Source: Steroidobacteraceae bacterium
GTDB lineage: Bacteria > Pseudomonadota > Gammaproteobacteria > Steroidobacterales > Steroidobacteraceae
Length of the DNA stretch: 64,000 nucleotides
Assembly: GCA_027531255.1 (NCBI GenBank)
Contig: JAPZRU010000003.1
Location: forward strand, 1 to 64,000
Direction of reading: 5' to 3'
A program made the translations under genes and the position numbers. The number at the start of each line of letters is the position of its first letter. Positions within the stretch are counted from its first letter, which is position 1. Of this stretch, positions 49,307-60,825 are shown one piece after another. The notes under the pieces are model-generated. The model was not told the origin of the DNA. It worked only from the letters and a program-made list of their open reading frames with translations, and made no database searches.

Positions 49307-51234
49307 GGGATCACTTCAGCCAGGTTGCCCTTGGTCTCGAGCCACTCGCGGCGGTCCGCGGCCCGCTTCTTCGCGAGCAGCATGTCCATCAGCTGGTCGG
49401 TGTCGTCGACGGCCTCGACGGTGAGCTGCACGAGCCGGCGGGTCTCGGGCGCCATCGTGGTCTCGCGGAGCTGCAGCGGGTTCATCTCGCCCAGGCCCTT
49501 GAAGCGGGTGACGGCGACCTTGCCGCGCTTGCCCTCGGCCGCGACGCGATCGAGGATGCCCTTCCGCTCCGCGTCGTCGAGCGCGTAGTAGACGTCCTTG
49601 CCGATGTCGATGCGGTACAGCGGCGGCATCGCGACGTAGACGTGGCCCTCCAGCACCAGCGGCCGGAAGTGGCGCAGGAACAGGGCGCAGAGCAGCGTGG
49701 CGATGTGCGCGCCGTCGGAGTCCGCGTCCGCGAGGATGCAGATCTTGTGGTAGCGGAGGTTCCTGAGATCCGCGCTGCCGGGATCGACGCCGATGGCGAC
49801 CGCGATGTCGTGCACCTCCTGCGAGGACAGCACGCCGCCGGCGTCCACTTCCCAGGTGTTCAGGATCTTGCCGCGCAGCGGCATCACGGCCTGGAACTCG
49901 CGGTCCCGCGCCTGCTTGGCGGAACCGCCCGCCGAGTCGCCCTCGACCAGGAACAGCTCGGCGCGCTCCGGTTCCTGCGAGGTGCAGTCCGCGAGCTTGC
50001 CCGGGAGCGCGGGGCCCGCGACCACGCGCTTGCGCACCACCTTCTGCGAGGCCTTGAGGCGCGCCTGCGCGTTGGCGATCGCGAAGTTCGCGATCTTCTC
50101 GCCGGCGTCCGGGTGCTGGTTCAGCCAGACCGCGAAGGAGTCCTTGACGAGCCCCGAGACGAAGGCCGCGCTCTCGCGCGAGGCGAGGCGCTCCTTGGTC
50201 TGCCCGGCGAACTGCGGCTCGTGCATCTTCACGGAGAGCACGTAGGCGAGGCGCTCCCAGACGTCTTCGGGGGCGAGCTTGACGCCTCGCGGCACGAGGT
50301 TGCGGAACTCGCAGAACTCGCGCACCGCGTCGGTGATGCCGGAGCGCAGGCCGTTGACGTGCGTGCCGCCCTCGGCGGTGGGGATCAGGTTGACGTAGCT
50401 CTCCCCCACCAGCTCCGCGCCCTCCGACACCCAGCAGAAGGCCCACTCGGCGACCTCGGTACCGCCCTTGAGGGACGCCGCGAACGGCTCCTCGGGCAGC
50501 TTCTCGGCCGTGGGGCCCAGCTCCTCGACGAGGTAGCTCGCCAGTCCCCCGGTGTAGAACCACTCGTCGCGCTCGTTCGTCGCCTCGTTGAACAGCGTGA
50601 CCTTCAGCCCGGGGCACAGCACGGCCTTGGCGCGCAGCACGTGCTTCAGCTTGGGCACCGAGAACTTGTCGGAGTCGAAGTACTTCGAGTCGACCCAGAA
50701 GCGGACCGAGGTGCCGGTGTTGCGCGCGCCGACCTTGCCGACGACCTTCAGCTTCTGGTCGAGCGTCCCGTCGCGGAACGTGATGAGGTACTCGTTGCCG
50801 TCGCGGCGGACGCGGCACTCGAGCCGCTCCGACAGCGCGTTGACGACCGAGACGCCGACGCCGTGCAGGCCGCCGGACTGCTGGTAGGTCTTGTCCGAGA
50901 ACTTGCCGCCCGCATGCAGGCGCGTGAGGATGAGCTCGACGCCCGGCATCTTCTCCTTCGGGTGGATGTCGACGGGCATGCCGCGGCCGTCGTCGACGAC
51001 TTCGAGCGAGCCGTCCTTGTAGACGGTGACGTCGATCTGGCGGCAGTGGCCGGCGAGCGCCTCGTCGACCGAGTTGTCGACGACCTCGTGCGCGAGGTGG
51101 TTGGGGCGCGTGGTGTCCGTGTACATGCCGGGGCGCCGGCGCACGGGATCGAGGCCCGACAGGACCTCGATGTCTGAAGCGCTGTAGGTGGAGGACCGAT
51201 TGGACGTGTTCATGCGTCGAGCCGGGGTCGTCAT
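49303..51234 (-). CDS. parE: DNA topoisomerase IV subunit B
   Basis: About 643 residues with a GHKL ATPase domain ([41 protein letters not shown]), a transducer and the TOPRIM region ([30 protein letters not shown]). Two starts are possible: ATG 51234, 7 nt after a TAATAT box and without a Shine-Dalgarno, i.e. leaderless; or ATG 51213, also without one. The promoter coincides with a near-perfect LexA box. With parC it decatenates replicated chromosomes. Confidence 0.95.
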   Translation of the reverse strand: MTTPARRMNTSNRSSTYSASDIEVLSGLDPVRRRPGMYTDTTRPNHLAHEVVDNSVDEALAGHCRQIDVTVYKDGSLEVVDDGRGMPVDIHPKEKMPGVELILTRLHAGGKFSDKTYQQSGGLHGVGVSVVNALSERLECRVRRDGNEYLITFRDGTLDQKLKVVGKVGARNTGTSVRFWVDSKYFDSDKFSVPKLKHVLRAKAVLCPGLKVTLFNEATNERDEWFYTGGLASYLVEELGPTAEKLPEEPFAASLKGGTEVAEWAFCWVSEGAELVGESYVNLIPTAEGGTHVNGLRSGITDAVREFCEFRNLVPRGVKLAPEDVWERLAYVLSVKMHEPQFAGQTKERLASRESAAFVSGLVKDSFAVWLNQHPDAGEKIANFAIANAQARLKASQKVVRKRVVAGPALPGKLADCTSQEPERAELFLVEGDSAGGSAKQARDREFQAVMPLRGKILNTWEVDAGGVLSSQEVHDIAVAIGVDPGSADLRNLRYHKICILADADSDGAHIATLLCALFLRHFRPLVLEGHVYVAMPPLYRIDIGKDVYYALDDAERKGILDRVAAEGKRGKVAVTRFKGLGEMNPLQLRETTMAPETRRLVQLTVEAVDDTDQLMDMLLAKKRAADRREWLETKGNLAEVIP

Positions 51235-51253
51235 ACTGTATATATTAACAGTA
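51234..51253. promoter_or_regulatory. Near-consensus SOS (LexA) box over the parE-parC promoter
   Basis: TACTGTATATATTAACAGTA matches the E. coli LexA consensus TACTGTATATATATACAGTA at 18 of 20 positions, including both CTGT/ACAG half-sites. On the minus strand it contains a TAATAT -10 (51247-51242) and touches ATG 51234, so LexA bound here would block RNA polymerase. The motif is seen directly; SOS control of parE-parC is inferred. Confidence 0.75.
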
Positions 51254-51550
51254 CGACGTCCCCGCGGCAGCCTTGTGTGGGATTCGCGAAGGCGCGCATG
51301 GTAGCGGGCGCGTCGCTTCCGCGCGCAATCCTGAAAGCCGGGTAATCGGGGGCGTTGGCGGCACGTTGCCAAGTGCGCGGTGCGCGCCGCCCCGGAGCGA
51401 GGCGCGCCGGAAGATCGTGCGCGGGGTTCCCGGCCGGGTGGCGCTGCAGGCAGCGAGGTCGGGAATCGGGCCGCGTTGACGCTGCTCGCGCGCCGCCGCT
51501 ACCGTAGCCGGATGGCGCGGGCTGGCCGTGCCGATCCCGGAAGAATTGCG
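51254..51550. other. Non-coding gap between parE and xseB
   Basis: 297 bp of ordinary G+C-rich sequence without a credible gene or RNA. A possible promoter for xseB-ispA-dxs is TTGACG (51476-51481), an 18-bp spacer and TACCGT (51500-51505). The SOS box at its left edge faces parE but could in principle affect rightward transcription too. Confidence 0.4.
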
Positions 51551-51820
51551 ATGTCCCAGAGGTCCGCCGTACCCACCGACGTACCCGACTTCGAGGCGGC
51601 CATGGCCGAGCTCGAGTCGCTGGTCGAACGACTCGAGCGTGGGGACCTGCCGCTCGAGGAATCGCTGCAGGCCTTCGAGCGCGGCGTGGCGCTGACGCGC
51701 ACCTGCCAGGCGGCACTGCGCGAGGCCGAGCAGAAGGTGGAAGTGCTGCTCAAGCGGGCCGACGGCGGCGAGACGCGCGAACCGTTCGACGATCTCGACG
51801 ACGAGGACGACGAAGCGTGA
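51551..51820 (+). CDS. xseB: Exodeoxyribonuclease VII small subunit
   Basis: 89 residues with the XseB pattern [54 protein letters not shown] and an acidic tail. It binds XseA to form the single-strand nuclease. ATG 51551 is preferred; ATG 51512 would add 13 residues. Its stop overlaps the ispA GTG (GTGA). The xseB-ispA-dxs order is typical. Confidence 0.94.
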   Translation: MSQRSAVPTDVPDFEAAMAELESLVERLERGDLPLEESLQAFERGVALTRTCQAALREAEQKVEVLLKRADGGETREPFDDLDDEDDEA

Positions 51821-52722
51821 GCGCCGAGATCGTGCCCCCGGACCCGCACGCGGAACGCCTCGCGGCGTACCAGGCGCGGGTCGAGGCGGCGCTGGACGCC
51901 CGCCTCCCGCGGGCGGACCAGAGGCCCGAACGCCTGCACGCGGCGATGCGCTACAGCGCGCTGCAGGGCGGCAAGCGCGTGCGCCCCGCGCTCGTCTACG
52001 CGACCGGCGAGCTGCTCGGCGTGCCGCTCGAGGTACTCGATGCGCCGGCCGCGGCGGTCGAGATGATCCACGTCTACTCGCTGGTGCACGACGACCTGCC
52101 CGCGATGGACGACGACGACCTGCGCCGCGGCCGCCCGACCTGCCACCGGCAGTTCGACGAGGCGACCGCGATCCTGGCCGGCGACGCGCTGCAGGTGCTC
52201 GCATTCCAGAGCCTCGCCCACGCGGACACGCCGCCGGCGCAACGCGTGGCGATGATCACGCTGCTGGCCGAGGCCAGCGGCACGCAGGGCATGGCCGGCG
52301 GCCAGGCGATCGACCTCGGCGCGGTCGGTCGCACGCTGAGCCTCGCCGAACTGGAGGACATGCACCGGCGCAAGACGGGCGCGCTGCTGCAGGCGAGCGT
52401 GCTGCTCGGCGCGGCGGCCCAGCCGGGGCTGGCGGCCGGCGACCGCGACCGGCTCGCCCGGTTCGGCGCCGCGCTGGGCCTCGCGTTCCAGATCGTCGAC
52501 GACATCCTGGACGTCGAAGGAGATCCCGCGCTGCTCGGCAAGGCCACCGGCGCGGACCAGGCGCACAACAAGCCGACCTACCCCGCCGTCATGGGCCTGG
52601 AGGCGGCCCGCGAACGGGCACGCCAGCTCCGCACGGACGCGCTGCGCGAACTCGCGCCCTTCGGCGCCCGCGCCGACACGCTGGCCTGGCTCGCCAACTT
52701 CATCGTCGGCCGCTCGCACTGA
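51817..52722 (+). CDS. ispA: Farnesyl diphosphate synthase (geranyltranstransferase)
   Basis: 301 residues. First Asp-rich motif [17 protein letters not shown] and second motif [11 protein letters not shown], with [11 protein letters not shown] and [11 protein letters not shown] between. It condenses IPP with DMAPP/GPP to farnesyl diphosphate for undecaprenol and quinone synthesis. It starts at GTG 51817 coupled to xseB, and dxs follows 17 bp later. Confidence 0.96.
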   Translation: MSAEIVPPDPHAERLAAYQARVEAALDARLPRADQRPERLHAAMRYSALQGGKRVRPALVYATGELLGVPLEVLDAPAAAVEMIHVYSLVHDDLPAMDDDDLRRGRPTCHRQFDEATAILAGDALQVLAFQSLAHADTPPAQRVAMITLLAEASGTQGMAGGQAIDLGAVGRTLSLAELEDMHRRKTGALLQASVLLGAAAQPGLAAGDRDRLARFGAALGLAFQIVDDILDVEGDPALLGKATGADQAHNKPTYPAVMGLEAARERARQLRTDALRELAPFGARADTLAWLANFIVGRSH

Positions 52723-52739
52723 CGCTGTAAACTGCCCGG

Positions 52740-54638
52740 ATGACGCCGGCCGGCCCCTATCCCCGCCTCTCGGGCATCGAGCGCCCGGAACAGCTGCGCG
52801 AGCTGCCGGAAGCCCAGCTCCCGGCGCTGGCGCAGGAACTGCGCGCGTTCCTGATCGACACCGTCAGCCAGATGGGCGGCCACTTCGCAGCCGGTCTCGG
52901 CACCGTCGAGCTCACGCTCGCACTGCACTACGTCTACGACACGCCGCACGACCGTCTCGTCTGGGACGTCGGTCACCAGGCCTACCCGCACAAGGTGCTG
53001 ACCGGCCGGCGGGACCGCCTGCACACCATCAAGCAGAAGGCCGGCCTCGCGCCGTTCCCGAGCCGCGCCGAGAGCGAGTACGACACCTTCGGCGTCGGTC
53101 ACTCGAGCACGTCGATCTCCGCGGCGCTCGGCATGGCGATCGCGGATCGCCTGAAGCACACCTCGCATCCGCGCCGCACGGTGGCCGTGATCGGCGACGG
53201 CGCGATGAGCGCGGGACTCGCCTTCGAGGCGCTGAACCACGCCGGCTCGCTCGACGTCGACCTGCTCGTCGTGCTGAACGACAACGACATGTCGATTTCC
53301 GAGAACGTCGGCGCGCTGTCGAACTACTTCGCGCGCGTGCTCTCGGGGCGGCTCTACTCGACGATCCGCGAGGGCAGCAAGAAGGTGCTGCGCCGGATGC
53401 CGACCGCGTGGGAGCTGGCGCGGCGCTCCGAGGAACACGTCAAGGGCATGGTGCTGCCCGGCACGATGTTCGAGGAGATGGGCTTCAACTACATCGGCCC
53501 GATCGACGGCCACGACCTCGGCGCACTGGTGAAGACGCTCCGGAACCTGCGCGGCCTGAAGGGCCCGCAGTTCCTGCACGTGGTCACGCGCAAGGGCAAG
53601 GGCTATGCCCCGGCCGAGGCGGACCCGATCAAGTGGCACGGCCCGGGTCCCTTCGATCCCGCGAAGGGCGTGATCTTCAAGGAGAAGGCCAGCGGTCCCA
53701 CCTACTCCCAGGTGTTCGGCCAGTGGCTCTGCGACATGGCCGAGCGCGATCCGCGGATCGTCGGCATCACGCCGGCGATGCGCGAGGGCTCGGGGCTCGT
53801 CGAGTTCTCGAAGCGCTTCCCGGACCGCTACTTCGACGTCGCGATCGCCGAGCAGCACGCGGTGACGCTCGCCGCCGGCCTCGCCTGCGAGGGCATGCGG
53901 CCGGTGGTCGCGATCTACTCCTCGTTCCTGCAGCGGGGCTACGACCAGCTGATCCACGACGTCGCGCTGCAGAACCTGCCGGTGGCGTTCGCGATCGACC
54001 GTGCAGGGCTCGTCGGCGGCGACGGCGCCACCCACCAGGGTGCGTTCGACGTCTCGTTCCTGCGCTGCATTCCGAACCTCGTGATCATGGCGCCGGCGGA
54101 CGAGAACGAGTGCCGCCAGATGCTCTACACGGCGGTGACGCTCGACGCGCCGGCCTGCGTGCGCTACCCGCGCGGGCAGGGCCCGGGAGTGCCGGTCGAG
54201 AGCGCGATGAGCGCGCTGCCGGTGGGCAAGGCCGAAGTCCGCCGGGAAGGCCGGTCCGGGCTTGCGATCCTGGCCTTCGGCCCCATGGTGCCCGCCACGG
54301 CCGAGTTCGCCGAACGGGTGGACGCAACCCTCGTCAACATGCGGTTCGTGAAGCCTCTGGACGAGGAACTCGTCATCCGAATGGCGCAGCGGCACGAATG
54401 GCTGGTCACGATCGAGGAGAACGTGGTCGCCGGCGGCGCCGGTAGTGCCGTGGTCGAGCTGCTGCTGGCCCGCGGATACGTGCGGCCGGTGCTGCAGCTC
54501 GGCCTGCCGGACGGGTACGTCGAGCACGGCGCGCGGTCGGACAACCTGGCCGCGGCCGGGCTGGACCCGAAGTCGATCGCCGCGTCGATCGAGCGCTGGT
54601 GGCAGCCGCGGCGGCTGCGGCCTGCCGCGTCGGAGTGA
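52740..54638 (+). CDS. dxs: 1-Deoxy-D-xylulose-5-phosphate synthase
   Basis: 632-residue ThDP enzyme, first step of the MEP isoprenoid pathway. The ThDP/Mg motif is [18 protein letters not shown] with NDNDMSIS. The active-site Glu is in [18 protein letters not shown], and [15 protein letters not shown] is the N-terminal signature. A TAAACT hexamer (52728-52733) lies 6 nt before the ATG, so an internal leaderless transcript is possible in addition to readthrough from ispA. Confidence 0.97.
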   Translation: MTPAGPYPRLSGIERPEQLRELPEAQLPALAQELRAFLIDTVSQMGGHFAAGLGTVELTLALHYVYDTPHDRLVWDVGHQAYPHKVLTGRRDRLHTIKQKAGLAPFPSRAESEYDTFGVGHSSTSISAALGMAIADRLKHTSHPRRTVAVIGDGAMSAGLAFEALNHAGSLDVDLLVVLNDNDMSISENVGALSNYFARVLSGRLYSTIREGSKKVLRRMPTAWELARRSEEHVKGMVLPGTMFEEMGFNYIGPIDGHDLGALVKTLRNLRGLKGPQFLHVVTRKGKGYAPAEADPIKWHGPGPFDPAKGVIFKEKASGPTYSQVFGQWLCDMAERDPRIVGITPAMREGSGLVEFSKRFPDRYFDVAIAEQHAVTLAAGLACEGMRPVVAIYSSFLQRGYDQLIHDVALQNLPVAFAIDRAGLVGGDGATHQGAFDVSFLRCIPNLVIMAPADENECRQMLYTAVTLDAPACVRYPRGQGPGVPVESAMSALPVGKAEVRREGRSGLAILAFGPMVPATAEFAERVDATLVNMRFVKPLDEELVIRMAQRHEWLVTIEENVVAGGAGSAVVELLLARGYVRPVLQLGLPDGYVEHGARSDNLAAAGLDPKSIAASIERWWQPRRLRPAASE

Positions 54639-54717
54639 CGCGGCCGGCGGCCTCGCCACCCCCGCAGGCGGTCGAACGACCCGCAACAACACGGGTGCCC
54701 CGCGCACCGAGGAACCC

Positions 54718-55539
54718 ATGAGCACCGTCATCGCCCCGCCGAAGAATCCCGTCACCCTCCCCATCGAGGACGTCCAGAGCCGGGCCGACACCCGCCAGAT
54801 CGCAATCGACAAGGTGGGCGTCAAGGACATCTTCCACCCCGTGCGCGTGAAGGACCGCTCCGGCGGCGAGCAGCACACGGTCGCGAACTTCAACATGTAC
54901 GTGTACCTGCCCCACAACTTCAAGGGCACGCACATGTCGCGGTTCGTCGAGATCCTGCACATGCAGGAGCGCGAGCTTTCGGTCGAGTCCTTCCGCGTGA
55001 TGCTGAGGGAGATGGTGGAGCGTCTCGACGCCGAGATCGGCCACATCGAGATGACCTTCCCCTACTTCGTCATGAAGAAGGCGCCGGTCTCCGGAGTGCA
55101 GAGCCTGCTCGACTATCGCGCCACCCTGATCGGCGAGATCAAGAAAGGCGCCGTCGAGACGTGGATCAAGGTGGTCGTGCCGGTCACGAGCCTGTGCCCG
55201 TGCTCGAAGAAGATCTCGGACTACGGCGCGCACAACCAGCGCTCGCACGTGACGATCACCGCGAAGATCGACGGCCACGTCTGGATCGAGGAACTGATCG
55301 ACGTCGCGGAGCAGGAGGCCTCCTGCGAGGTCTACGGCATCCTGAAGCGGCCGGACGAGAAGTACGTGACCGAGCGCGCCTACGACAACCCGAAGTTCGT
55401 CGAGGACATGGTCCGTGACGTCGCGGGCCGGCTGAACGAGGACGAGCGGATCCGCGCCTACGTGGTCGAAAGCGAGAACTTCGAGTCGATCCACAACCAC
55501 TCGGCGTACGCGCTGATCGAGCGCGACAAGGACGCCTGA
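54718..55539 (+). CDS. folE2: GTP cyclohydrolase FolE2 (type IB)
   Basis: 273 residues of the metal-flexible FolE2 family, which converts GTP to dihydroneopterin triphosphate for folate and queuosine. The active-site Cys is in [34 protein letters not shown] and the C-terminal [13 protein letters not shown] are family landmarks. GAGGA precedes ATG 54718. In many bacteria FolE2 substitutes for zinc-dependent FolE under zinc limitation; no Zur site is seen in the 79-bp gap. Confidence 0.96.
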   Translation: MSTVIAPPKNPVTLPIEDVQSRADTRQIAIDKVGVKDIFHPVRVKDRSGGEQHTVANFNMYVYLPHNFKGTHMSRFVEILHMQERELSVESFRVMLREMVERLDAEIGHIEMTFPYFVMKKAPVSGVQSLLDYRATLIGEIKKGAVETWIKVVVPVTSLCPCSKKISDYGAHNQRSHVTITAKIDGHVWIEELIDVAEQEASCEVYGILKRPDEKYVTERAYDNPKFVEDMVRDVAGRLNEDERIRAYVVESENFESIHNHSAYALIERDKDA

Positions 55540-55612
55540 GCGGAACGGGCCAGCCCCCTCGTTCCGCGGGATGGTCTCGGCCCCCCGGTGGAAAATGGGG
55601 GCTGCCCCCTCT
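55540..55612. terminator. Palindromic elements between folE2 and the kinase gene
   Basis: GCGGAACG (55540-55547) and CGTTCCGC (55560-55567) form an 8-bp stem around a C-rich loop. A second GGCCCCCC/GGGGGCT pairing lies at about 55579-55603. They fill the 74-bp convergent gap and resemble the GGGG/CCCC-rich palindromes behind lon and lpxH. Confidence 0.45.
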
Positions 55613-55613
55613 T

Positions 55614-56867
55614 CTACTCGTTGCCCTGCAGCCGGCCGATCAGGCTGCGCAGGAAGACCTTGTTGAAGCGCAGCTGGCACGAGGCGGATACCTGCTCCAG
55701 CAGCGTCGAGCTGACCTTCATCAGCGTGACGGCCTCGTGGGCCCTGATGGTCGCCATGCGCTTCGCGCCGCGCACGTAGCTCGTCTCGCCGAAGCACTCG
55801 CCGGCGTCGAGCAGCCCGATCTCGCGCCCGTGCTGCTCGACGCGCACCGCGCCGGAGACGATCACGTAGAAACGGTCGTCGGTCTCGCCCTCGCGCACGA
55901 TGTCCTCGCCGGCCGCATAGTTCTGCCACTGGCTCGCGCGGAGCACTTCCCAGATCTCGCCGTGCGAGAACTCGTGGAAGAACTTGAGACGCCGGAGCAT
56001 CGCGAACTGCTCCTGGCGATCGATCCTGTTGCTCTCGGTCCGCAGACGCTGGTGGACGCGCGTGAGCTCCGCCGCGAAGTCCTGGCCCGTGCGGTAGCGC
56101 CGCTCCGGGTCCTTGTGCATCGCCGTCGCGACGACGTTCTCGAGTTCCTCGGGAATGTCCTTGCGGAGCGTGTGGATCGGCGGAGGCGTCGCGTAGACGA
56201 TCTGGTGCAGCAGCTTTGACAGGTTGCCCGCGCGGAACGGCCGGTAGCCGGTCAGCAGTTCGTACATCACCGCGCCCAGCGCGTAGATGTCCGACCGGTT
56301 GGTGATCTCGAGCGACTGGACCTGCTCGGGGCTCATGTACGAGGGCGAGCCCGCGATGCCCTCGATCCGCGAGATCTCGGAGTCCGCGACGATCGCGATG
56401 CCGAAGTCGATGATGCGCACGTCCGAGTCGACCGTGAGCATCACGTTCGAGGGCTTCACGTCGCGGTGGATCACGCCCCGCGAGTGCGCGTAAGAGAGCG
56501 CCTTCGCAGCCTTGTAGACCAGTTCGACGACGTCGTCGACGCGCAGCAGGTTGTCGGGCCTGCAGTAGGCGGCGAGCGTGCGCGCGCCGTGCACGAACTC
56601 GGTGACCACGTAGTAGTGGCCGTGCTCCTCGCCGGCGTCGTAGATCGGCAGGATGTTCGGGTGATGCAGCATGCCCACCATGTGGGCTTCCGACAGGAAC
56701 ATCTTGCGCGCGACGCGCGCCTTCTCGGGGTCGTCGTCGGCCTCGAGGTCGTAGACCTTGATCGCGACGTCGCGGCCGTAATAGGGGTCGTGCGAGAGGT
56801 AGACGGAGCCGGTGCTGCCCCGGCCGACCTCCTTGATGATCTCGTACTTGCCGACGCGCTCCGGCAC
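55614..56867 (-). CDS. Ser/Thr protein kinase with C-terminal cyclic-nucleotide-binding domain
   Basis: 417 residues. A complete Hanks-type kinase (about 8-265): VGRGSTGSVYL loop, VAIKVY Lys, HRDVKPSNVM, DFGIAI and SPSYMSPEQ. It is followed by a cNMP domain (about 295-410) with AAGEDIVREGETDDRFYVIVSG and the phosphate-binding cassette GECFGETSYVRGAKRMATI. There is no membrane helix. cAMP or cGMP gating of kinase activity is a natural inference, since FimV-type pathways in other gammaproteobacteria act through cAMP. The start is GTG 56867, without a clear Shine-Dalgarno. Confidence 0.92.
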   Translation of the reverse strand: MPERVGKYEIIKEVGRGSTGSVYLSHDPYYGRDVAIKVYDLEADDDPEKARVARKMFLSEAHMVGMLHHPNILPIYDAGEEHGHYYVVTEFVHGARTLAAYCRPDNLLRVDDVVELVYKAAKALSYAHSRGVIHRDVKPSNVMLTVDSDVRIIDFGIAIVADSEISRIEGIAGSPSYMSPEQVQSLEITNRSDIYALGAVMYELLTGYRPFRAGNLSKLLHQIVYATPPPIHTLRKDIPEELENVVATAMHKDPERRYRTGQDFAAELTRVHQRLRTESNRIDRQEQFAMLRRLKFFHEFSHGEIWEVLRASQWQNYAAGEDIVREGETDDRFYVIVSGAVRVEQHGREIGLLDAGECFGETSYVRGAKRMATIRAHEAVTLMKVSSTLLEQVSASCQLRFNKVFLRSLIGRLQGNE

Positions 56868-57188
56868 CGTGCGCGCCGGGCGCGTCGCGGTGGGGCCCGG
56901 GACGCCACGCGGCCCTGGCGACGGGTTCGACGGGTTCGTCAGGTTGCGAATGGGACGGCTCCGTACGGCGGTACGCCGGTCTGCACCGGGCGGAGGCAGA
57001 TTAAGTCGGGAAGCCGCCCCGGGCTGTGACGCCGGTTCGATTTGGCCGCAGACGGATCCATGGCCGACCGCGGGGTCGGCGAGCTCGGGCGGGGGCGGTG
57101 CCGCGGTCGCCCGGCCGGAGCCGCGTGCGGCGCACTCCGTGACGCAGTTCCGGGATGCGAATGTCCGCGATGCGCTAGGGGCCCGCGC
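56868..57188. other. Non-coding gap between the cNMP-kinase gene and thiL
   Basis: 321 bp with no credible gene on either strand. It holds a small dyad CGTAC-GGCG-GTACG (56962-56975) and a minus-strand TAATCT (57003-56998) that could be the -10 of the kinase gene. Otherwise I see nothing in it. Confidence 0.4.
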
Positions 57189-58145
57189 TCAGCGGAAGTG
57201 GTCGAAACCCGCCGGCGCGGGGTGGTCGCCGCGCTCGTCCACGACCCGGACGCCCCGACCCGCCACGATCTCGCCGATGCAGTGGCACGCCGGCGCGCCG
57301 CCGGCGAGCAATCCCGCGAGCGCGGTGCGCGCGGCCGGCGGCACGGTGAACAGCAGCTCGTAGTCGTCGCCGCCGGCGAGCGCGAACTCGCGCGCCCGCG
57401 CCTCGCCCGCAGCCGCGTGCAGCGCACGGGACAGCGGCAGCTCGCGCGCACGGATCACTGCCGCTACCGCGCTCGCAGCCGCGAGCCGACCGAGGTCCTG
57501 CGCGAGTCCGTCGGAGACGTCGATGCACGCGCTCGCGATGCCGACGAGGCGCTGCCCGAACGCGACGCGCGGCTCGGGGCGCCGGAAGCGCTCGGTGAGC
57601 ACCGCGCGGTTGGCGCCGGCGGCGACGAGTCGCCCCTGCAGCACCGCGAGCCCGGCCGCGGCGTCGCCGGGCCAGCCGGTCACGTACACGAGATCGCCGA
57701 CGCGGGCGCCGCTGCGGCGCAGCGCGCGGCCGGCCGGCGCGTGGCCGAGTACCTGCACGCTGACGGTCAGCGGGCCTCGCGTGGTGTCGCCGCCGACCAG
57801 CGACACCCCGTTCGCGGTCGCGAGCGCGCCGAAGCCGTGCGCGAAGTCCTCGAGCCAGTCCTCGTCGAGCGCCGGCAGCGTGAGCGCGAGCGTCGCCCAC
57901 GCCGGACGCGCGCCCATGGCCGCGAGGTCGGAGAGGTTCACGGCCAGCGAACGCCAGCCGACGTCGGCACCGGATGCATCCTCCGGGAAGTGACGGCCGG
58001 CCACGATCGTGTCCACCGCCGCGACCAGCTCGTGGGCGGGAGGCACGACGAGCAGCGCCGCGTCGTCGCCGACGCCGAGCACGACGTCCTCGCGGCGTGC
58101 GCCGAGGCTCGCGAAGAAGCGGTCTATCAGTGCGAACTCGGACAT
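57189..58145 (-). CDS. thiL: Thiamine-monophosphate kinase
   Basis: 318 residues. Converts thiamine phosphate to thiamine diphosphate. ATP/Mg motifs of the PurM-like fold are present: GVGDDAALL, DTIVAGRHFPEDA, AVNLSDLAAMGARPAWATLAL, GGDTTRGPLT, DVSDGLAQDLGRL and GGDDYELLFTV. ATG 58145 begins MSEFALIDRFFASL, as in the family. It follows nusB by 58 bp in the usual rib-nusB-thiL order. Confidence 0.95.
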   Translation of the reverse strand: MSEFALIDRFFASLGARREDVVLGVGDDAALLVVPPAHELVAAVDTIVAGRHFPEDASGADVGWRSLAVNLSDLAAMGARPAWATLALTLPALDEDWLEDFAHGFGALATANGVSLVGGDTTRGPLTVSVQVLGHAPAGRALRRSGARVGDLVYVTGWPGDAAAGLAVLQGRLVAAGANRAVLTERFRRPEPRVAFGQRLVGIASACIDVSDGLAQDLGRLAAASAVAAVIRARELPLSRALHAAAGEARAREFALAGGDDYELLFTVPPAARTALAGLLAGGAPACHCIGEIVAGRGVRVVDERGDHPAPAGFDHFR

Positions 58146-58203
58146 CGGCTCGGAGTGCCGCTGCAGGAGACTCGACCGCGGCGCCGAGGCGCGGCCGCCC
58201 GCC

Positions 58204-58659
58204 TCAGGCCGGGTCGCCGTACTCGACCGCCCGCAGCTCGCGGGCCGCACGGTCGAGCACGCCGTTCACGAACTTGTGGCCGTCGGTCGCGCCGAAGCGC
58301 TTCGCGAGCTCGACATACTCGCTGATGACGACACGATACGGAACGTCGAGCCGATGGGTCAGCTCGTACAGGCCGAGCCAGAGGATGCCGTGCTCCAGCG
58401 GATCGAGCTGCGCCGGCGGGATGTCGGACCACCGCGTCAGCGTCGCGTCGAGCCCGTCGCGGTTCTCCGCGACGTTCATCAGCAGCTCGCGGAACCACGC
58501 GCGATCGGCGCCCTCGGACTCGGGGTCGGCCTGGAACTGCTGGTGGACGTCCTGCCAGGGATGGCCGCCGACCTGCAGCTGGTAGAGCGCCTGCACCAGG
58601 ATGCGCCGCGCCGCGCGCCGCCCCCGCGCCAGTGCACGTGCCTCGCTCTCGCGCGCCAT
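58204..58659 (-). CDS. nusB: Transcription antitermination factor NusB
   Basis: 151 residues, all helical: RRAARRILVQALYQLQVGG at the N-terminus and VISEYVELAKRFGATDGHKFVNGVLDRAARELR at the C-terminus are the NusB signatures. With NusE (S10) it binds boxA in rRNA antitermination. Its ATG overlaps the ribH stop (TGATG). Confidence 0.95.
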   Translation of the reverse strand: MARESEARALARGRRAARRILVQALYQLQVGGHPWQDVHQQFQADPESEGADRAWFRELLMNVAENRDGLDATLTRWSDIPPAQLDPLEHGILWLGLYELTHRLDVPYRVVISEYVELAKRFGATDGHKFVNGVLDRAARELRAVEYGDPA

Positions 58660-59138
58660 CAGCCGTCCAGCCGCTTCAGCAGGTTCGCCATCTCGAGCGC
58701 GGCGAGCGCGGCCTCGGCGCCCTTGTTGCCGGCCTTGCCGCCGGCGCGATCGAGCGCCTGCTCCATCGTCTCGGTCGTCAGCACGCCGAAGCCGACCGGC
58801 ACGCCGGTCTCGAGCGCGACGCGCGCGACGCCGGACGAGCACTCGCCCGCCACGAAGTCGAAGTGGGCCGTCTGGCCGCGCACCACCGCGCCGAGCGCGA
58901 CGATCGCGTCGTAGCGGCGGCTCTGCGCGAGCTTGCGGACCGCGAGCGGCATCTCGTAGGCCCCCGGCACGCGCACGAGCTCGAGGTTCTTCTCGGAGGC
59001 CCCGTGGCGGAGCAGCGCATCCACGACGCCGTCGACCAGGCGGTCGACGACCAGCTCGTTGAACCGGGTGGCGACGATCGCGAAGCGCAGGTCGCGCGCG
59101 AGCAGGTCGCCTTCGAGCGTACGGAGTTCCTTCGGCAC
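58659..59138 (-). CDS. ribH: 6,7-Dimethyl-8-ribityllumazine synthase
   Basis: 159 residues. Active-site landmarks are [52 protein letters not shown] and [20 protein letters not shown]; the His in the TAHFDF segment is the catalytic base. GTG 59138 has AAGGAAG upstream. It forms a riboflavin pair with ribB 10 bp away. Confidence 0.96.
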   Translation of the reverse strand: MPKELRTLEGDLLARDLRFAIVATRFNELVVDRLVDGVVDALLRHGASEKNLELVRVPGAYEMPLAVRKLAQSRRYDAIVALGAVVRGQTAHFDFVAGECSSGVARVALETGVPVGFGVLTTETMEQALDRAGGKAGNKGAEAALAALEMANLLKRLDG

Positions 59139-59148
59139 GGGTCTTCCT

Positions 59149-60306
<1,158 letters not shown>

Positions 60307-60450
60307 GGACGGGCGGGGGCGCCGGGTGGAGGGCCGCCAATAATAGCAGCCCGGCGCACCGGGAGCGCCGGCGCAGGTCCCCGGCCCCGCGGCCGGGAAC
60401 GGTTCCCGGACCAGCGCCCGTCGTCGCGGCAGGCGGCGTGTCGCGGGACG

Positions 60451-60825
60451 TCAGCGCGTGCCGCCGCGCGCACGCTCCTCGGCGAGCCGCGCTTCCGCGA
60501 CCCGCAGATTCGCGTGCGCCCGTGCGAACCAACGCGGGGACTCCTGGGCGGCCCGCTCGAAGTGATCGCGCGCGGGCGTCGTCGCCGAGCTGCACGCACA
60601 CGAGGCCGAGCCGCTCCTGCAGAGCCGCGTCGCCGGGCCGGCGCGCGAGGCCGAGTTCGTGCGCGCTGCGGGCGAGCGGCAGGCGACCGGGCGCCCGGCG
60701 TACAGCTCGGGCACCGCGCCGCCGGCAACGTCCGGCGACGGCGGCGAATGCGCACAACCCGCCGCGACGCAGACGAACGCGGTCGCGACGACTGCTCCGA
60801 GGCTCCTGCGGCTAAAGGCGTCCAT
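60451..60825 (-). pseudogene. Frameshifted TPR lipoprotein (TadD-like) relic
   Basis: Opens with a lipoprotein signal, VVATAFVCVAAGCAHS (lipobox VAAGC). The last 40 residues, ARDHFERAAQESPRWFARAHANLRVAEARL, look like a TPR helix pair. The middle makes sense only in another frame (LARSAHELGLARRPGDAALQ, then ERLGLVCVQLGD), which implies two compensating frameshifts. The open frame is unbroken and could encode a 124-residue lipoprotein, but its central part is not protein-like. The ATG overlaps the end of a tadC-type fragment. Confidence 0.55.

Noticed and set aside
51273-51479. Small SOS-induced gene reading right from the LexA box
   Set aside because: The 68-codon frame has no ribosome site, is Arg/Ser/Gly-rich and resembles nothing; the operator geometry fits parE instead.
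60307-60450. FMN riboswitch before ribB
   Set aside because: None of the conserved RFN segments could be found; only G+C-rich hairpins.
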